17,401 nucleotides of DNA, from the NCBI GenBank assembly GCA_015852425.1, contig JAAAIG010000384.1, positions 12,378 to 29,778 of the forward strand, in the 5' to 3' direction. Under the pieces are notes generated by a model that did no database searches, was not told the origin of the DNA, and saw only the letters and a list, made by a program, of their open reading frames with translations. Both the position numbers and the translations under genes were made by a program. Source of the DNA: Gryganskiella cystojenkinii. Lineage: Eukaryota > Mortierellomycota > Mortierellomycetes > Mortierellales > Mortierellaceae. Below, piece after piece: positions 1-13,392 of the stretch; positions within the stretch are counted from its first letter, which is position 1, and each line of letters starts with the position of its first letter.

Positions 1-99
1 TTGTTATTTTGGTCGAAACAAAAGAACCATTTATGGTCGCGAAAGTCAGTGAATGAATTCGATGTCTTCATTCCTTCTCATTACTCTCTCCATTTAACC

Positions 100-200
100 T
101 TCTTTGATTTAATCACACTCGCACAGCAGCCTAGAAGACACACACACTCTCTCTGTCACTCAGCCTCTCTCTCCACACATACACACATACACACACACAA
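100..200 (+). promoter_or_regulatory. CA/CT-rich leader upstream of the PAK start
   Basis: The 100 bases before the ATG at 201 are almost free of G and consist of CT and CA microsatellite-like runs, ending in an ACAC repeat. Such pyrimidine-rich stretches are common in fungal core promoters and 5' leaders. The same pattern, read on the coding strand, precedes the phosphatase and dioxygenase genes in this window. The transcription start cannot be located from sequence alone. Confidence 0.45.
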
Positions 201-4547
<4,347 letters not shown>

Positions 4548-4879
4548 GATTTTTGACTTCTCTTTTCTCTCTGCTCGATTCTTTGTCACCAATATTTTTT
4601 TTCGCCTTTCCTTACCTCTCTAACACTTTGTAATACCACCCGTTCTATCCACCTCTCGTGTTTTTTACGCCTCTTGCTCTATGTCCCTAATGGTTACCTG
4701 ACTCCTTTTTCACAATAAACAATAATACCCCGGTGCCTTCCCTCTAATCGTCGATGTATTAGTAATTACGTTTATGAATTTATTTGATATCGGTCTGGTT
4801 GTGCAAAAAAAAGAGGAGAAAGATTGGGAAACAGAGTAGAGAACGAGATAAAGCAGAAAAGAGGTGGCGTAATTCTTCT
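4548..4879. terminator. Convergent 3' ends of the PAK and PhoD-like genes
   Basis: No gene lies in this 332-nt stretch. On the + strand an AATAAA at 4714-4719 lies about 170 nt after the kinase stop. On the - strand an AATAAA (read as TTTATT at 4779-4784) lies about 95 nt after the phosphatase stop. The two likely polyadenylation signals are only about 60 nt apart, so the mature 3' UTRs may meet or overlap. The + strand after the kinase stop is T-rich, as usual for fungal 3' UTRs. Confidence 0.55.
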
Positions 4880-7800
4880 TTATGCCTCCAAACGAGGAAC
4901 ATGAATTTGATAGGCCTTGGTGCCACGATCGGCTCCAGGAGTATGCTCGGGACCGCCACGGACGTTCTCTGCAAAGATGGTAATTTCCATACCGCCCGTA
5001 TGATGATTGAAATGACCATGAGAGTAATTTCGCCTGGCCAAGAGCTTATCGTTCTGTAAGGGCTTACCATCAACGTCGATCGTGAACATTGGGTACATGT
5101 CCTCGTAAGTCTTGACACGACCTTCAAGGACATGGACTTTATCCTGGAAGTGTAACAACTTGATGACGCCCTCGGGTGGGGGCTCATTCACGATAGCGGA
5201 GGAAATAACCTGGTACATGAGTTGAGGATCCTTCTCTGCGGGCGAGACCTTGGCTGTGAATCGACCCATGCCTGCACAATGGACGTCGCCTGAGATGAAC
5301 GTCACACGGATCTTGCGATCGTTGGCAAGGTTCTGTAGACGGGTGATGAACTTGTTGCGCTCAGCCTTGTGTGCCTTGGCTATTTTAGATGGTGGGGAGG
5401 TGGAGGGCAAAGAAAACAGTGTTAATCTTTTTGGACCGTAAACATGATTATCAAATGGAAAAAGAGAAAATAAGAATCGCCCTTTCTTTCTGTCATCCTT
5501 TTCCTTACCAGTCCAATGATCGTTGAGATCGTCCAACAACTCGGGTTCACCGTTCAACCTGTTGACCACGTTCTTGGCGCCTGCAATGTTACCAAGGACA
5601 TTTCCGACGGATCCCATCAAGTTCTCTGCAAAGACCAAACGCGGGTACGCGATCGGGACACCCAGCTGGACAAGCAAGTGACGGGTACCCTGAGGAATCT
5701 CATTGTACATTTTGGCGAACGCGAGATCGTACGTGGCATCGGAGCAGATGGTGTTCTTTGTGCGTTCTGAACGAGCGTCCAAGACCAGTACCTGGGCCGA
5801 GGGTCCCAAGGAGCACAACATGCTCTCACCCACGCCTGCAGAAAAGAACCCATGTTGAGGGACCAGCTGAGGCGTCGTGTGTTGTTGAAAGAGCAAATAG
5901 AATCGGCGAGAGACTGCACCAATGGTTGACATGGTCGAGGACTTTTGAGTCGATTCTGGGTAAGATCCATAGCCGTCGATTGTGCTGTGAAGGGAGTGGG
6001 GCAGAGGAAATGGTGATGCATCCAAAAAAGAAAAAATTAACGACGGTGTATTTTTGTTAAACCTCGGTAAAAGCCAAAGGGAAAATTCCAGTGAGCCCAG
6101 ATCCCCCCTCTCCGTGTTGTCGACACAAAGAAAAAGGATACATGCATGCAGATACCGATAAACGAAAAAAAAGAAACTTACTCATGATCATCCCACATGT
6201 TAATGGTCGGGATCGCAGCGAGGGCTTGCCCGTAGGTACCCTGAGAGAACCAGGTACAGTACCGATTGAAGTAATAACGCTCGATGGCCTCGATCCAATG
6301 GGGTTTGCACTGAACCTTTTCGCGTTCCTGAACCGATGTGATTGCCAACCATTCTTCCATCTCGGGTTCCTTCAAGAGCGAATCGCAGTAGAGTTGATCA
6401 CCACCTCCAATCATGACGTGGTAAGGATGTTCCGTGTGCTTCGCCAGCGCATCGTTCCACAGCGGGTTTGCTCCACCGATGGCGACTAAAAGAGAGAGAG
6501 AGGGGGGGGGAAGATGGGGGAAGAGTCAAGTGCCAAAAACAGAGGAGGGAGGGACAAGAATTTTTGTTAGTTCGAAAGCATGATCAAAAAGAAGAATCGA
6601 TACCATTTTCTTTCTGTGGAGGTTTGGAGTGTGGAGGGGTGGGGAACACAGACACGACATCATTAAAAAAAATGGCCCGAAACCCCCGAAATAGGGAACA
6701 TCTTTTTTGCACAAGAAAAATCAAGGACGCTTTTGATCTGCACGCACACCAATGCGAAAAAAAAACGCCCTGAGAGCACCTTTTTTTTTCTTCTTCAGTC
6801 ACCGATGTGGAGAGCATGTCGCACTCCAAAAAAGAAATACGAAATAAATGTCAATGTCCTTTGGATCGCCCGTTTTCTGTATGTCCCATGGGTCGAGTTC
6901 CAGAAGGAGAGCATTTTGAGCTCGACGCCTATTTCTGGGCGACAGGGGGGGAGGGGGGTCCTCAACTTTCTAATCCTAAAGTCCCTGGTGAGCTCGTTGT
7001 CTTTCAGTCGATGAGGGTGAAAAAAGTCGCAAGTCCGGATTCCAGCGAACAAGATTCTCGAGCTCTGAACAGTCCTCCCAGTCTTCATAGACCACTCATT
7101 GGGCTCCAGCTTGAAAAATGAGAAGAAATAGCAAATAAAAATAAAACTCACCAGAATCTGTCGAGGATGAGAACCCGTTGCAACTATAGAACATCCATCT
7201 GAACGATTCCGACCGACCTGCGATAAAGAACCAATAACTGGGACCATGGTTGATCTGATACGTAATCTTTTTGGTAGCATGCACATCTTGAGGAATCACA
7301 AGTGCGAACCGCCAAAAGATTGCGCCCTGGTACCCATCGATCGCATGGGCCGTCACCTGTTGTGGATGCGCCATCCGACCGTCGTTCCAGGTCAAGACCG
7401 GTGCCGGCTGTCCCTGCGATTCCGCCTTCGAGACCATCATCACAGATCCGATCCAGTTCCCCTGGTGAATGTCCACGTTTTGATACCGAAGCAAAGGTCC
7501 ACATTGAAAGTTCATCGCAGATCCAGTTGTTCCATGACCTTGCTGTTGGGCAGGTGGCGGCGGTGCGGTGGTGTGGTGAGGAGTCTGGAAGTGTGGCTGG
7601 GGCATCGACGGCACCGGTGAGTAAGGAGGAGAGCTCATGTTGGCATGTGCTGGTGGGGGTGGATACGGGTTGTGAGAGGCTGTTGTCGCTGGTGGCTGTT
7701 GCCCATAAGGTTGAGGACTCGGCATACTCAGACCTCCTGTCGGCATCGGTGTTGGGATCGAGGTTGGGATCGAGGATGGTGGGGCTCCAAAAGGTGCAGC

Positions 7801-8295
7801 AGGAGACTGAGGCTGAGAAACGCCATAAGGTGCAGGTGGGGGTGGACCATAGTTTGCCTGAGGTGGTGGGGCGCCATAGGGGGACGTGATCGTCGCACCA
7901 AAAGGGTTTCCGGAGGGGGCTCCTACAGGTCCTGAGGGAAGTGGAGGGTAAACACTTCCGGTGGGTTGAGGGATAGGAGGCGATCCGTATCCGTACTGCC
8001 CTGCTGATGCCGGTGGGGGTGTGGCTGGGGGTGGGTACACCCCACTACCGGGAAGGGGAGGGTAAGCACCCTGAGAAGCGGGCGGATGAGAAGGATAGCC
8101 CGGGTTCGAGGTTGGAGGAGCGTACGAGGTATGAGGGACATAGGTTGAAGGCGCTCCTGGAGGGGGCTGGTACTGACCAGTTCCTGATGGAGGTGGGAAC
8201 TGGCCATTCTGCGGTGGTGGTGGACCCCCAGGGGGCGCGTATTGACCGTACGGCGACTGTTGGTTGTTGTTGTTCTGGTAGGGATTCGGGTACAT
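4880..8295 (-). CDS. PhoD-like phosphatase with a proline-rich N-terminal tail, 4 exons, 807 aa
   Basis: Exons in coding order: 8295-7152, 6485-6182, 5984-5509, 5379-4880. Residues 1 to about 260 are low complexity, rich in Pro, Tyr, Gly, Ser and Gln. From about 262 comes the beta-sandwich-like domain typical of fungal PhoD-like proteins (CGPLLRYQNVDI, then FRWMFYSCNGFS at about 365-376). The PhoD catalytic region follows: GGGDQLYCD at 408-416, NMWDDHDTIDGYGSYPE at about 477-493, LLFQQHTT, LGVPIAYPRL, and GDVHCAGMGRF from G672. The Asp/His residues in these blocks are the expected metal ligands. The family hydrolyses phosphomonoesters or phosphodiesters; the substrate here is unknown. No signal peptide or membrane segment is visible, so a cytoplasmic location is likely. 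Splicing joins D483 and the TAKAHKAERN stretch in frame, which supports introns 2 and 3. The first intron is unusually long (666 nt). Confidence 0.9.
6486..7151 (-). other. Long intron 1 of the PhoD-like gene
   Basis: Donor CTG|GTGAGT lies at 7151 and acceptor TTTTAG at 6486-6487 on the - strand. Joining them makes SSSTDSVAIGGANPLWND, matching the usual spacing between the SCNGFS and GGDQ blocks of the family, so no missing exon is required. At 666 nt it is far longer than the gene's other introns (197 and 129 nt). It contains a - strand open stretch and runs of A/T and G, but nothing I recognise as coding or as a mobile element. An extra or alternative exon cannot be excluded. Confidence 0.6.
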
Positions 8296-8690
8296 TTCGC
8301 GAAAGTGAATCCTGTTTTCAAAAGTCCAATCGAGGTTTGAATGAAATGTGAAAAGGGAAGAAGAAAAGGAAATGAAAGAAGAGACGAGCGAGGGAATAGC
8401 AAAAAAGTTGCTAAAAACCAGCAGGAGACTTAAAAAAGGGGGGCAGAGAAAAAAAAAGCTGTTCTCTCACTTTCGGGCCTGCCTCGTGTGTCGTTCCTCA
8501 TTTTGATGTGAATGTGGTCATTGAACGTTAAAATGACTCTTCTTGTTCATTGTTGAATGGGCCTGTCATCCATCCATCCTCAAGCATCACAAGTTTGATT
8601 CGTGTTATGTCAGCGCATATTACCTCGGCAAAGTGACCTCCTGTTGGCTTATTTTTTTTTTGTTTAGTTTGGATTTTTCACTCTTTTTTG
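8296..8690 (-). promoter_or_regulatory. Probable promoter and leader of the PhoD-like gene
   Basis: On the coding (-) strand, the stretch just upstream of the ATG at 8295 is rich in C and T (on the + strand a run of A/G from about 8340 to 8460). Upstream of that is a mixed region with no open frame of note. It lies between the divergent phosphatase start and the orphan frame at 8777. No TATA box stands out. Confidence 0.35.
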
Positions 8691-8776
8691 CTCACTCAGC
8701 CTGAAATTCCTCTCCACCTTTTTCCACTCCACTCTTGCTCTTTTGACATCTTTATTCCCTCTTTGGATTTGTTTTC

Positions 8777-9079
8777 TTGTCGGGGTCAAAACAGGCCGTC
8801 TGTGCGTCCATCGTGCACACAGAGAGCAACAGAAGTCAACCTGGCATCCAGACTCCCTTCATTTCTACTGTACAGCTGCCTGCTGACAGTCAATCCAGAC
8901 AACAATCCTCAAACAAACGCAAAATTAAACGACTATCGTCATCAATAGGTGATGATGGGCTGTTGTTTGTTCCTGGAGGTACCCCGGCTCCGACAGATAT
9001 TATTACTCTGGTTCCTGATCGCGATCTGGTTGGCCACCTCTTTAATAACCTCCACTCCGAGCTGCGCTTAGTGTGTTAG
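8777..9079 (+). pseudogene. Orphan open frame without an ATG; possible terminal exon or gene remnant
   Basis: About 100 codons are open and end at TAG 9077-9079. The frame has no ATG. A plausible acceptor (TCAAAACAG, ending at 8793) could begin an exon at GCC. The translation has a coding-like composition: a Ser/Gln-rich part, a basic KRKIKR stretch that could be a nuclear-localisation-like motif, then GDDGLLFVPGGTPAPTD and DRDLVGHLFNNLHSEL. I do not recognise the family. CT-rich sequence at about 8690-8775 precedes it, but no matching upstream exon with a start was found. It may be a decayed gene or the last exon of a gene whose first exon I missed. Confidence 0.3.
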
Positions 9080-9570
9080 GTTTCAGGTGGCTTTGATTGG
9101 CGAGAGATAGATTGACCCTTAATTCCCGAGCACTTCGTTCTATTGCTGTGCAAAGAGACTGAAGATCAGAATCAAATTGATGGACTCTTTTTTTTTTTTT
9201 TTGGTGGCGAAAGAAGAAACCAAAAAATCGGTGATTTCTGATCGTCCGATCAACGCAAGCTTCTACAGTATGTACATGCGCAGTTTTATTTGCTTGAGGA
9301 GGAAGAAGGGTAGGGCGTAGTAGGGCTTGAGGAAAAGGCGAATCACTTTCTCTCTTTCCCGTGCAGAAAATTTGTGCACAAAAAAAAGAAGTGTAAAAAA
9401 AAAGAAAAAAATGGCGCCATAGCAGAGCCTAAAGGTTGCATGCTGCTTGGACAGGGACGACCGTCGATCATCTGGGAAAAGGGGGCAAGGGGAGAAACCT
9501 CGCTGGCGACCTTCTTTTTCTCTTTTCTACTTCCTCTTCTTCTTGCTTTATCTTGCTCGGCTCTATTCGT
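9080..9570. other. Intergenic stretch, 3' side of the dioxygenase gene
   Basis: No gene is seen. It contains a T homopolymer at about 9188-9202, an A-rich run at about 9379-9410, and TTTATT at 9285-9290, which reads as AATAAA on the - strand about 280 nt after the dioxygenase stop. That is a possible but distant polyadenylation signal. Confidence 0.4.
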
Positions 9571-10071
9571 CTATTCCTTCTTGGGGGCGTTGTAGCCCAA
9601 ACCGAGTTCTGGGTATTGAGATGGAACATGGTCGAGGTAAGGGGCCAAGCCGGTGAAATCCAAGGGAACAGGGGTACCCAACCAAGTCGCTCTCGAAGAA
9701 TGATCCGCCAATTCCTCTCTTGTCAGGGGGTGAATCAAGATCGAGTGAGGTCCACGGTTCAAGACAAACCAGGAATAACATCTGGCAAAGTCCTCGCGAG
9801 CACACCAGACCTCATACGATCCAATTGGGTGGGGGCCACGGGGGGCAGTGTTGATGCCGTTACGAAGAGGAACGACCTTGAAGAACCCTTGTTGGACTAG
9901 TTCAAGGATGCGGTCACGCAACTTGATGGCTGAGGCCTGAGAGGCGGCATTGTTCTGGAACCAGTAGAGATGGAAATGAAACTCTTTGATCTCATTGTCG
10001 TAATCGGATTGGAGACTGGCTGAGGCCGAGGCAGAGGTGAAGGCAGAGTCGGAGGAGGACATGAGTTGCAT
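9571..10071 (-). CDS. DOPA 4,5-dioxygenase family protein, single exon, 166 aa
   Basis: The - strand frame gives a small protein of the size usual for the DOPA_dioxygen family. After a Ser/Ala-rich start (residues 1-25), the conserved blocks are FHFHLYW (H32, H34), a helix with LRDRILELVQ, then RGPHPIGSYEVW (H81), WFVLNRGPHSILIHPLT (H114) and a C-terminal LPLG-like region. The histidines are the likely metal ligands. Characterised members extradiol-cleave L-DOPA or caffeate-like catechols (for example in betalain-type pigment synthesis in Amanita); the substrate here is unknown. The frame stays open far upstream, but that part is low-complexity Pro/Ser/Leu leader sequence, so I chose the ATG at 10071. 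ATG 10062 (MSSSD) is a close alternative. There are no introns, unlike its neighbours. No pigment cluster is visible nearby. Confidence 0.87.
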   Translation of the reverse strand: MQLMSSSDSAFTSASASASLQSDYDNEIKEFHFHLYWFQNNAASQASAIKLRDRILELVQQGFFKVVPLRNGINTAPRGPHPIGSYEVWCAREDFARCYSWFVLNRGPHSILIHPLTREELADHSSRATWLGTPVPLDFTGLAPYLDHVPSQYPELGLGYNAPKKE

Positions 10072-10265
10072 TGAGAAGTGGTTTCTTCTTGAATTAGAGC
10101 TCGTGTGTGGTAAAGGGAGGGAAAGAAGAAGGTGGGGTAAGGGAAGTGGGAAGGAAAAAAGATGGGGAGATGAAAAGGTGAATGAATCGAAAAGATTGGA
10201 GAAAGAAGACAGAGGGAAAGAAAAGAAAGAGACCAAGCGATAGTGTGAGAGAAAAAAACCATTTT
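10072..10265 (-). promoter_or_regulatory. Pyrimidine-rich leader of the dioxygenase gene
   Basis: Read on the coding (-) strand, about 190 nt upstream of the start are dominated by C and T; on the + strand it is a purine tract of GGGAAGG and GAAAGAA runs. It stays open in the dioxygenase frame, giving a low-complexity Pro/Ser/Leu/Phe translation that is better explained as an untranslated leader. Confidence 0.4.
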
Positions 10266-10439
10266 TCGTTTGAGCAACTTTGTAATCAGATCCTCTCCTT
10301 TTTTGGGTCCTTTTGTTGGTCCTCGTGCGCCGCCGTTGGTACCGCTGATAAGATATTTTGAAAGTCAGAAACGTTCCAAACCCTACCTCACCACGCCTCC
10401 TATGTTCGCTGCTTGGACGCCACTAATAATGGCCAGCTT

Positions 10440-10884
10440 CCTAATCGTTAGTCTCGTACGAAAACGAAAGTCCGTCTGGCAGGGGGGAGACGTTTCTGTT
10501 CATACTCACAGTCATCCAAAAACAAACGCCCTGAAAAATACTCATGGGAACCTTTCAATAACAGCCTCCCCCTCGGCAAAAAAAATCCTCCCTCGAAGAG
10601 GTCTATGTCCAACAGAAGATGCGAATGCTATTTGTGTTTTATTGAACTGTCGGCCGCAAACCGAATTTATGTCTTTCTCCTCTTGGTACCAGAGAATCCC
10701 TGCCCGCTTAATGCAACACTGATATCGGATTGAGACACGACCGGTTGGGCCTTCGCCGTCGTTGGACCTCAACGCTGCAAGCTTGGCATCCAATTCGCAG
10801 TTCCTTTGCTGCAACTTTGCAACCTGCACTGCAGTGTCTTGATGAAGGTAATGAAATGACATCACCAGATCCATTCGTGGATGT
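10440..10884 (-). pseudogene. Degenerate duplicate of the 3' end of the Ipi3-like gene
   Basis: This stretch matches 14051-14510 in the same orientation, covering the last part of the Ipi3-like coding sequence and about 220 nt beyond its stop. Shared blocks include TGCTATTTGTGTTTTATTG, CTCCTCTTGGTACCAGA and TGATATCGGATTGAGACAC. In the copy the coding part is frameshifted: pieces of the original C-terminus (TSTNGSG, then LQQRNCELDAKLAAL against LEQMNRELESKLAAL) appear in different - strand frames, and several bases are missing before the TSTNGSG part. The AATAAA-like signal on the - strand is preserved (TTTATT at 10638-10643). Because non-coding flank is copied along with exon, this is a DNA-level segmental copy rather than a retrocopy. 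No complete WD40 part is present. Confidence 0.85.
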
Positions 10885-11181
10885 GATCTGATTATAGGTG
10901 TCGTAGAGCATGCACTGGACATGTACGAAAAGTCCCTACCGGAAGTCGCCAGGATGTTGCGTCTGACGTACAGCGTCTACGAGAACCGCATCATATCCGG
11001 AGCATGGACGTGCTTCGGGGGGTTGCGCCAGACCTGCTCATTAGTGGTTATTCCTGCGAATGCCCGATCCCTCCAATCCATGTCCCCGCAACTGAGCTGC
11101 CTCGACGATATCTTCGTGCTGCAGTACCCCAAACACTCAGGGATCTACTACAGAGCCCCGGACGGAAATCATAAGGGTTGA
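10885..11181 (+). other. Orphan open frame in a GC-richer block, unclassified
   Basis: Directly beside the duplicated segment is a ~300-nt block that is richer in G and C than the AT-rich DNA after it. An ATG at 10921 opens 86 codons ending at 11181 (MYEKSLPEVARML, then CFGGLRQTCSLVV, LDDIFVLQYPKHSGIYY). The frame is open in part on the other strand too. I do not recognise a family. The sharp change to AT-rich sequence at about 11182 suggests an insertion or duplication edge. It may be a fragment of a gene or transposon. Confidence 0.25.
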
Positions 11182-11382
11182 AAATCACAATATGAAAATT
11201 AAATATATATATAAATATATCATCAACTGTTACCGAGAGAATCATCTGGATAGCCGGTACAGCAAGCTCAATGTGTATCTACGTGAGGGCACAGTACGAT
11301 CTTCGCCAGGCAAAGAAAATTCCTGGATACACCAATCAACGCGACGACGTGTCCCACCGATGATTGTTCGAGGAGACTATTC
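11182..11382. other. AT-rich transition and possible upstream part of the retroelement remnant
   Basis: It begins with a short (AT)-rich run (TAAATATATATATAAATATA near 11197-11220). The remainder lies just upstream of the recognisable Ty3/gypsy remnant and may be more of the same element, but I cannot match it to reverse-transcriptase motifs with confidence. Confidence 0.3.
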
Positions 11383-11872
11383 AACTTCTTTAGGGAGTAT
11401 ATTTCTCTATTCAGCTCCTTGGCTGCTCCACTAGACAAGCTACGACATGCCACCAAACCGTTTTAAGTTGAACAAGACAGAACCTGGAACTTTCAATACA
11501 TTAAGAGGCTATTCACGCATGCTTCAATATTACACTTTCCGGAATTCAGCCTTCCGCTCTATGTCGTCACTAACGCCTCAAACGTAGACACTGCTGCTGT
11601 TCTCTGTCAACGAGTTTATAACGAGGACACCGCAAAGATGGGAAACACGTTACATCTCTTTTATGGCCTGTTCACTCCAAGAATGAGAACGGCGATGTTC
11701 CTCCTACTCAAAAGGAGCTCCTTGGCATTGGCTTTGCACTCACAAAAGTTCACTATTACCTCCGGGACGATTTTTCACCCCCAATACTGACCACCGGGCC
11801 TTCACGCTCATTCAAACACCAAAGGAGCTCAACGCCATGCCCAATGGTTGGCATGAAACAATTACCGTTGAG
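11383..11872 (+). mobile_element. Degenerate Ty3/gypsy retrotransposon fragment (RT end to RNase H)
   Basis: Translated pieces in shifting + strand frames match the reverse-transcriptase connection and RNase H region of Ty3/gypsy elements: NFFREYISLFSSLAAPLDKL at 11383, FPEFSLPLYVVTNAS (family: YVVTDAS), RYISFMACSL, QKELLGIGFAL, and NTDHRAFTLIQTPKEL near the end. There is an in-frame TAA at 11464-11466, and at least two frame changes lie between about 11640 and 11790. The first RNase H catalytic Asp is Asn here (codon 11572-11574). No protease, integrase or LTR pair was found. This is a dead, truncated copy. Confidence 0.85.
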
Positions 11873-12085
11873 AAGATTATCTAAGTATGGTAGGCCCTAA
11901 CTACGTATATCAGCCTTGGCCATTTCTTTCTTTTTTCTGCATAGTCGAAATCTCTACATATTCAACCTCAAGCCCCATATTAAAGCCCACGTCGCATGAG
12001 AAAATGTCAATCATGATTTGATATTTCTTATCAGTATGACATTGAGATATGTTTGCTCATCTCTTCTTTAATTACGTAGATTCAA
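11873..12085. other. AT-rich intergenic sequence
   Basis: I see no open frame or recognisable motif. It may include further decayed retroelement sequence, since it follows the RNase H remnant without a clear border. Confidence 0.3.
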
Positions 12086-12361
12086 TTACGTTGTGAGGAG
12101 GCGTGAAAAAAAAAATGTTTCCAACTCGGCTCTCTGACCTAAGAAGTTCTCGAGCAAATATTGGCAATGCTGTGATACTGTTCCGAAAGACCGCCGGAGA
12201 GTTGCATGCATGAGTTTAAGCAACCCTGGGAATAGTAGGAGGCGGATGAAATCGAGAAAGCAAAAGCGGCATCCACGACTCCATAGCTCCAATTCGCTCT
12301 TCCGAAGGAGTAGCCAGTCCAGGTAACACCGCACCATTCGCAGGAAACATAACGAAAATAT
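12086..12361 (-). pseudogene. Possible decayed gene fragment (overlapping - strand frames)
   Basis: Two - strand frames look coding-like in succession. One starts at an ATG at about 12350 (MFPANGAVLPGLATPSEERI, ending PTIPRVA at 12216). The other runs down to 12086 (LKLMHATLRRSFGTVSQHCQ, then LLENFLGQRAELETFF). A frame change where they meet would be expected for a decayed gene. I do not recognise the protein. The alternative is chance open frames, so confidence is low. Confidence 0.2.
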
Positions 12362-12469
12362 TAGAGCAAAGTGATGAAAACAAAACTCGTATCGCCAGAC
12401 AAACGACTGGGAAATAAGAGGAACAGGGTTTTATTTTCACAACAGCTGAATACATCCCTAGTTCAAGAT

Positions 12470-12665
12470 GGTCACTCCTCCACCACCACCCACAAACCTC
12501 TGTCCCTCTGCCTCTCTGTCCATCTGCCACTCGGCCCCTTGTCCACGCTCCACCCCCATACTTTAACAGCCATACCTCCACCAATCTGTTCTCATCCAGT
12601 CTCTCCCCTCTCGCTTCCTATCACTGAACTATCTCTTTATTGTTTTTTGCTTCGCCGCGTGGCCA
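12470..12665 (+). other. C/T-rich tract, leader-like
   Basis: The + strand is strongly pyrimidine-rich with many CTCTG, CACC and CCTC runs, like the leaders of the conserved genes here. The first ATG after it (12672) opens only about a dozen codons, although a GTAATA donor-like site follows closely. It could be the leftover promoter of a lost gene. No convincing coding sequence follows. Confidence 0.25.
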
Positions 12666-13392
12666 GGTGGATGTTGACGGTAATAAGCTCCACAGCAAAA
12701 TTTGAGTGAAAGATTTGACGTTGAAGCCAAACGTGATCTGTTCGACAGAATATATTTTCTCCAGCGATTCAGCACACTGTTCTCAACAACTATGAATGAA
12801 GTTCCAACTGAAAGCAAGGAGTATTGAGATGGATGTGACAAAAAAGTCAAAAAACAGGCGCGGGTTGAACGGGGAAGCCTGAGCACTTGCAAGGGAATGA
12901 CATAAAGTTCAGACTTGGTTTTTAACCGGGGAGAAACCTGAACAAATGGACTCTAAAGTAGCATGATTATTTTTTCGCGGGTCCTCCACCCCAAGGCAAG
13001 AAACGGGGCGAGAGGGAAACCTTTCAATTGAAGATGCGACCAATTTGTCAACAGGAGAAAACATTTGCATCTGTCTTGTTCAAATGGTCGAGGTGCAGTA
13101 TGGATGAAGCACGCCCGTCGTTAAAATAACATTCCCAATTTTTTGACTTCAGAAAGTTCCAGTAACACAGTGGTTGTGCTTTCGAGTGAAGTGAATGTTG
13201 GGGAGGTGAGACTATTACAGTAGTTTGTTGACCAGCCGATGCAGGACGGGCAAGGCTACCGTGGTAGACTACGGTTACACAAAGAAAACTTCAAGGCATC
13301 TGAGATACTGTCTCCTGGTGTAGACTATTCCGAGACTCTACTGGATTTGAATGGTCGGTCTTGATGACCCTTCTTGTCCCTTCCGGAAGTTA
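12666..13392. other. Intergenic sequence without recognisable genes
   Basis: More than 700 nt with only short chance frames on both strands. No RNA gene, repeat array or conserved protein motif was seen. Confidence 0.5.

Noticed and set aside
150..200. CA repeat considered as a possible array or telomere-like repeat
   Set aside because: It is a short imperfect microsatellite in the leader; no spacer-repeat pattern or telomeric unit is present.
5835..5848. Possible mini-intron in phosphatase exon 3 (GTTCTTTTCTGCAG on the - strand)
   Set aside because: At 14 nt it is too short to be spliced, and the frame is open and sensible through it.
6795..7286. 163-codon - strand frame inside and beside the long phosphatase intron
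   Set aside because: It overlaps exon 1 in a different frame, has no recognisable motif, and the conserved exons join without it.
7302..7889. 195-codon + strand frame opposite the phosphatase N-terminus
   Set aside because: It is antisense to a proline-rich coding tract, where few stops are expected on the opposite strand.
9436..9900. 154-codon + strand frame overlapping the dioxygenase gene
   Set aside because: It is antisense to a conserved coding frame and has no domain.
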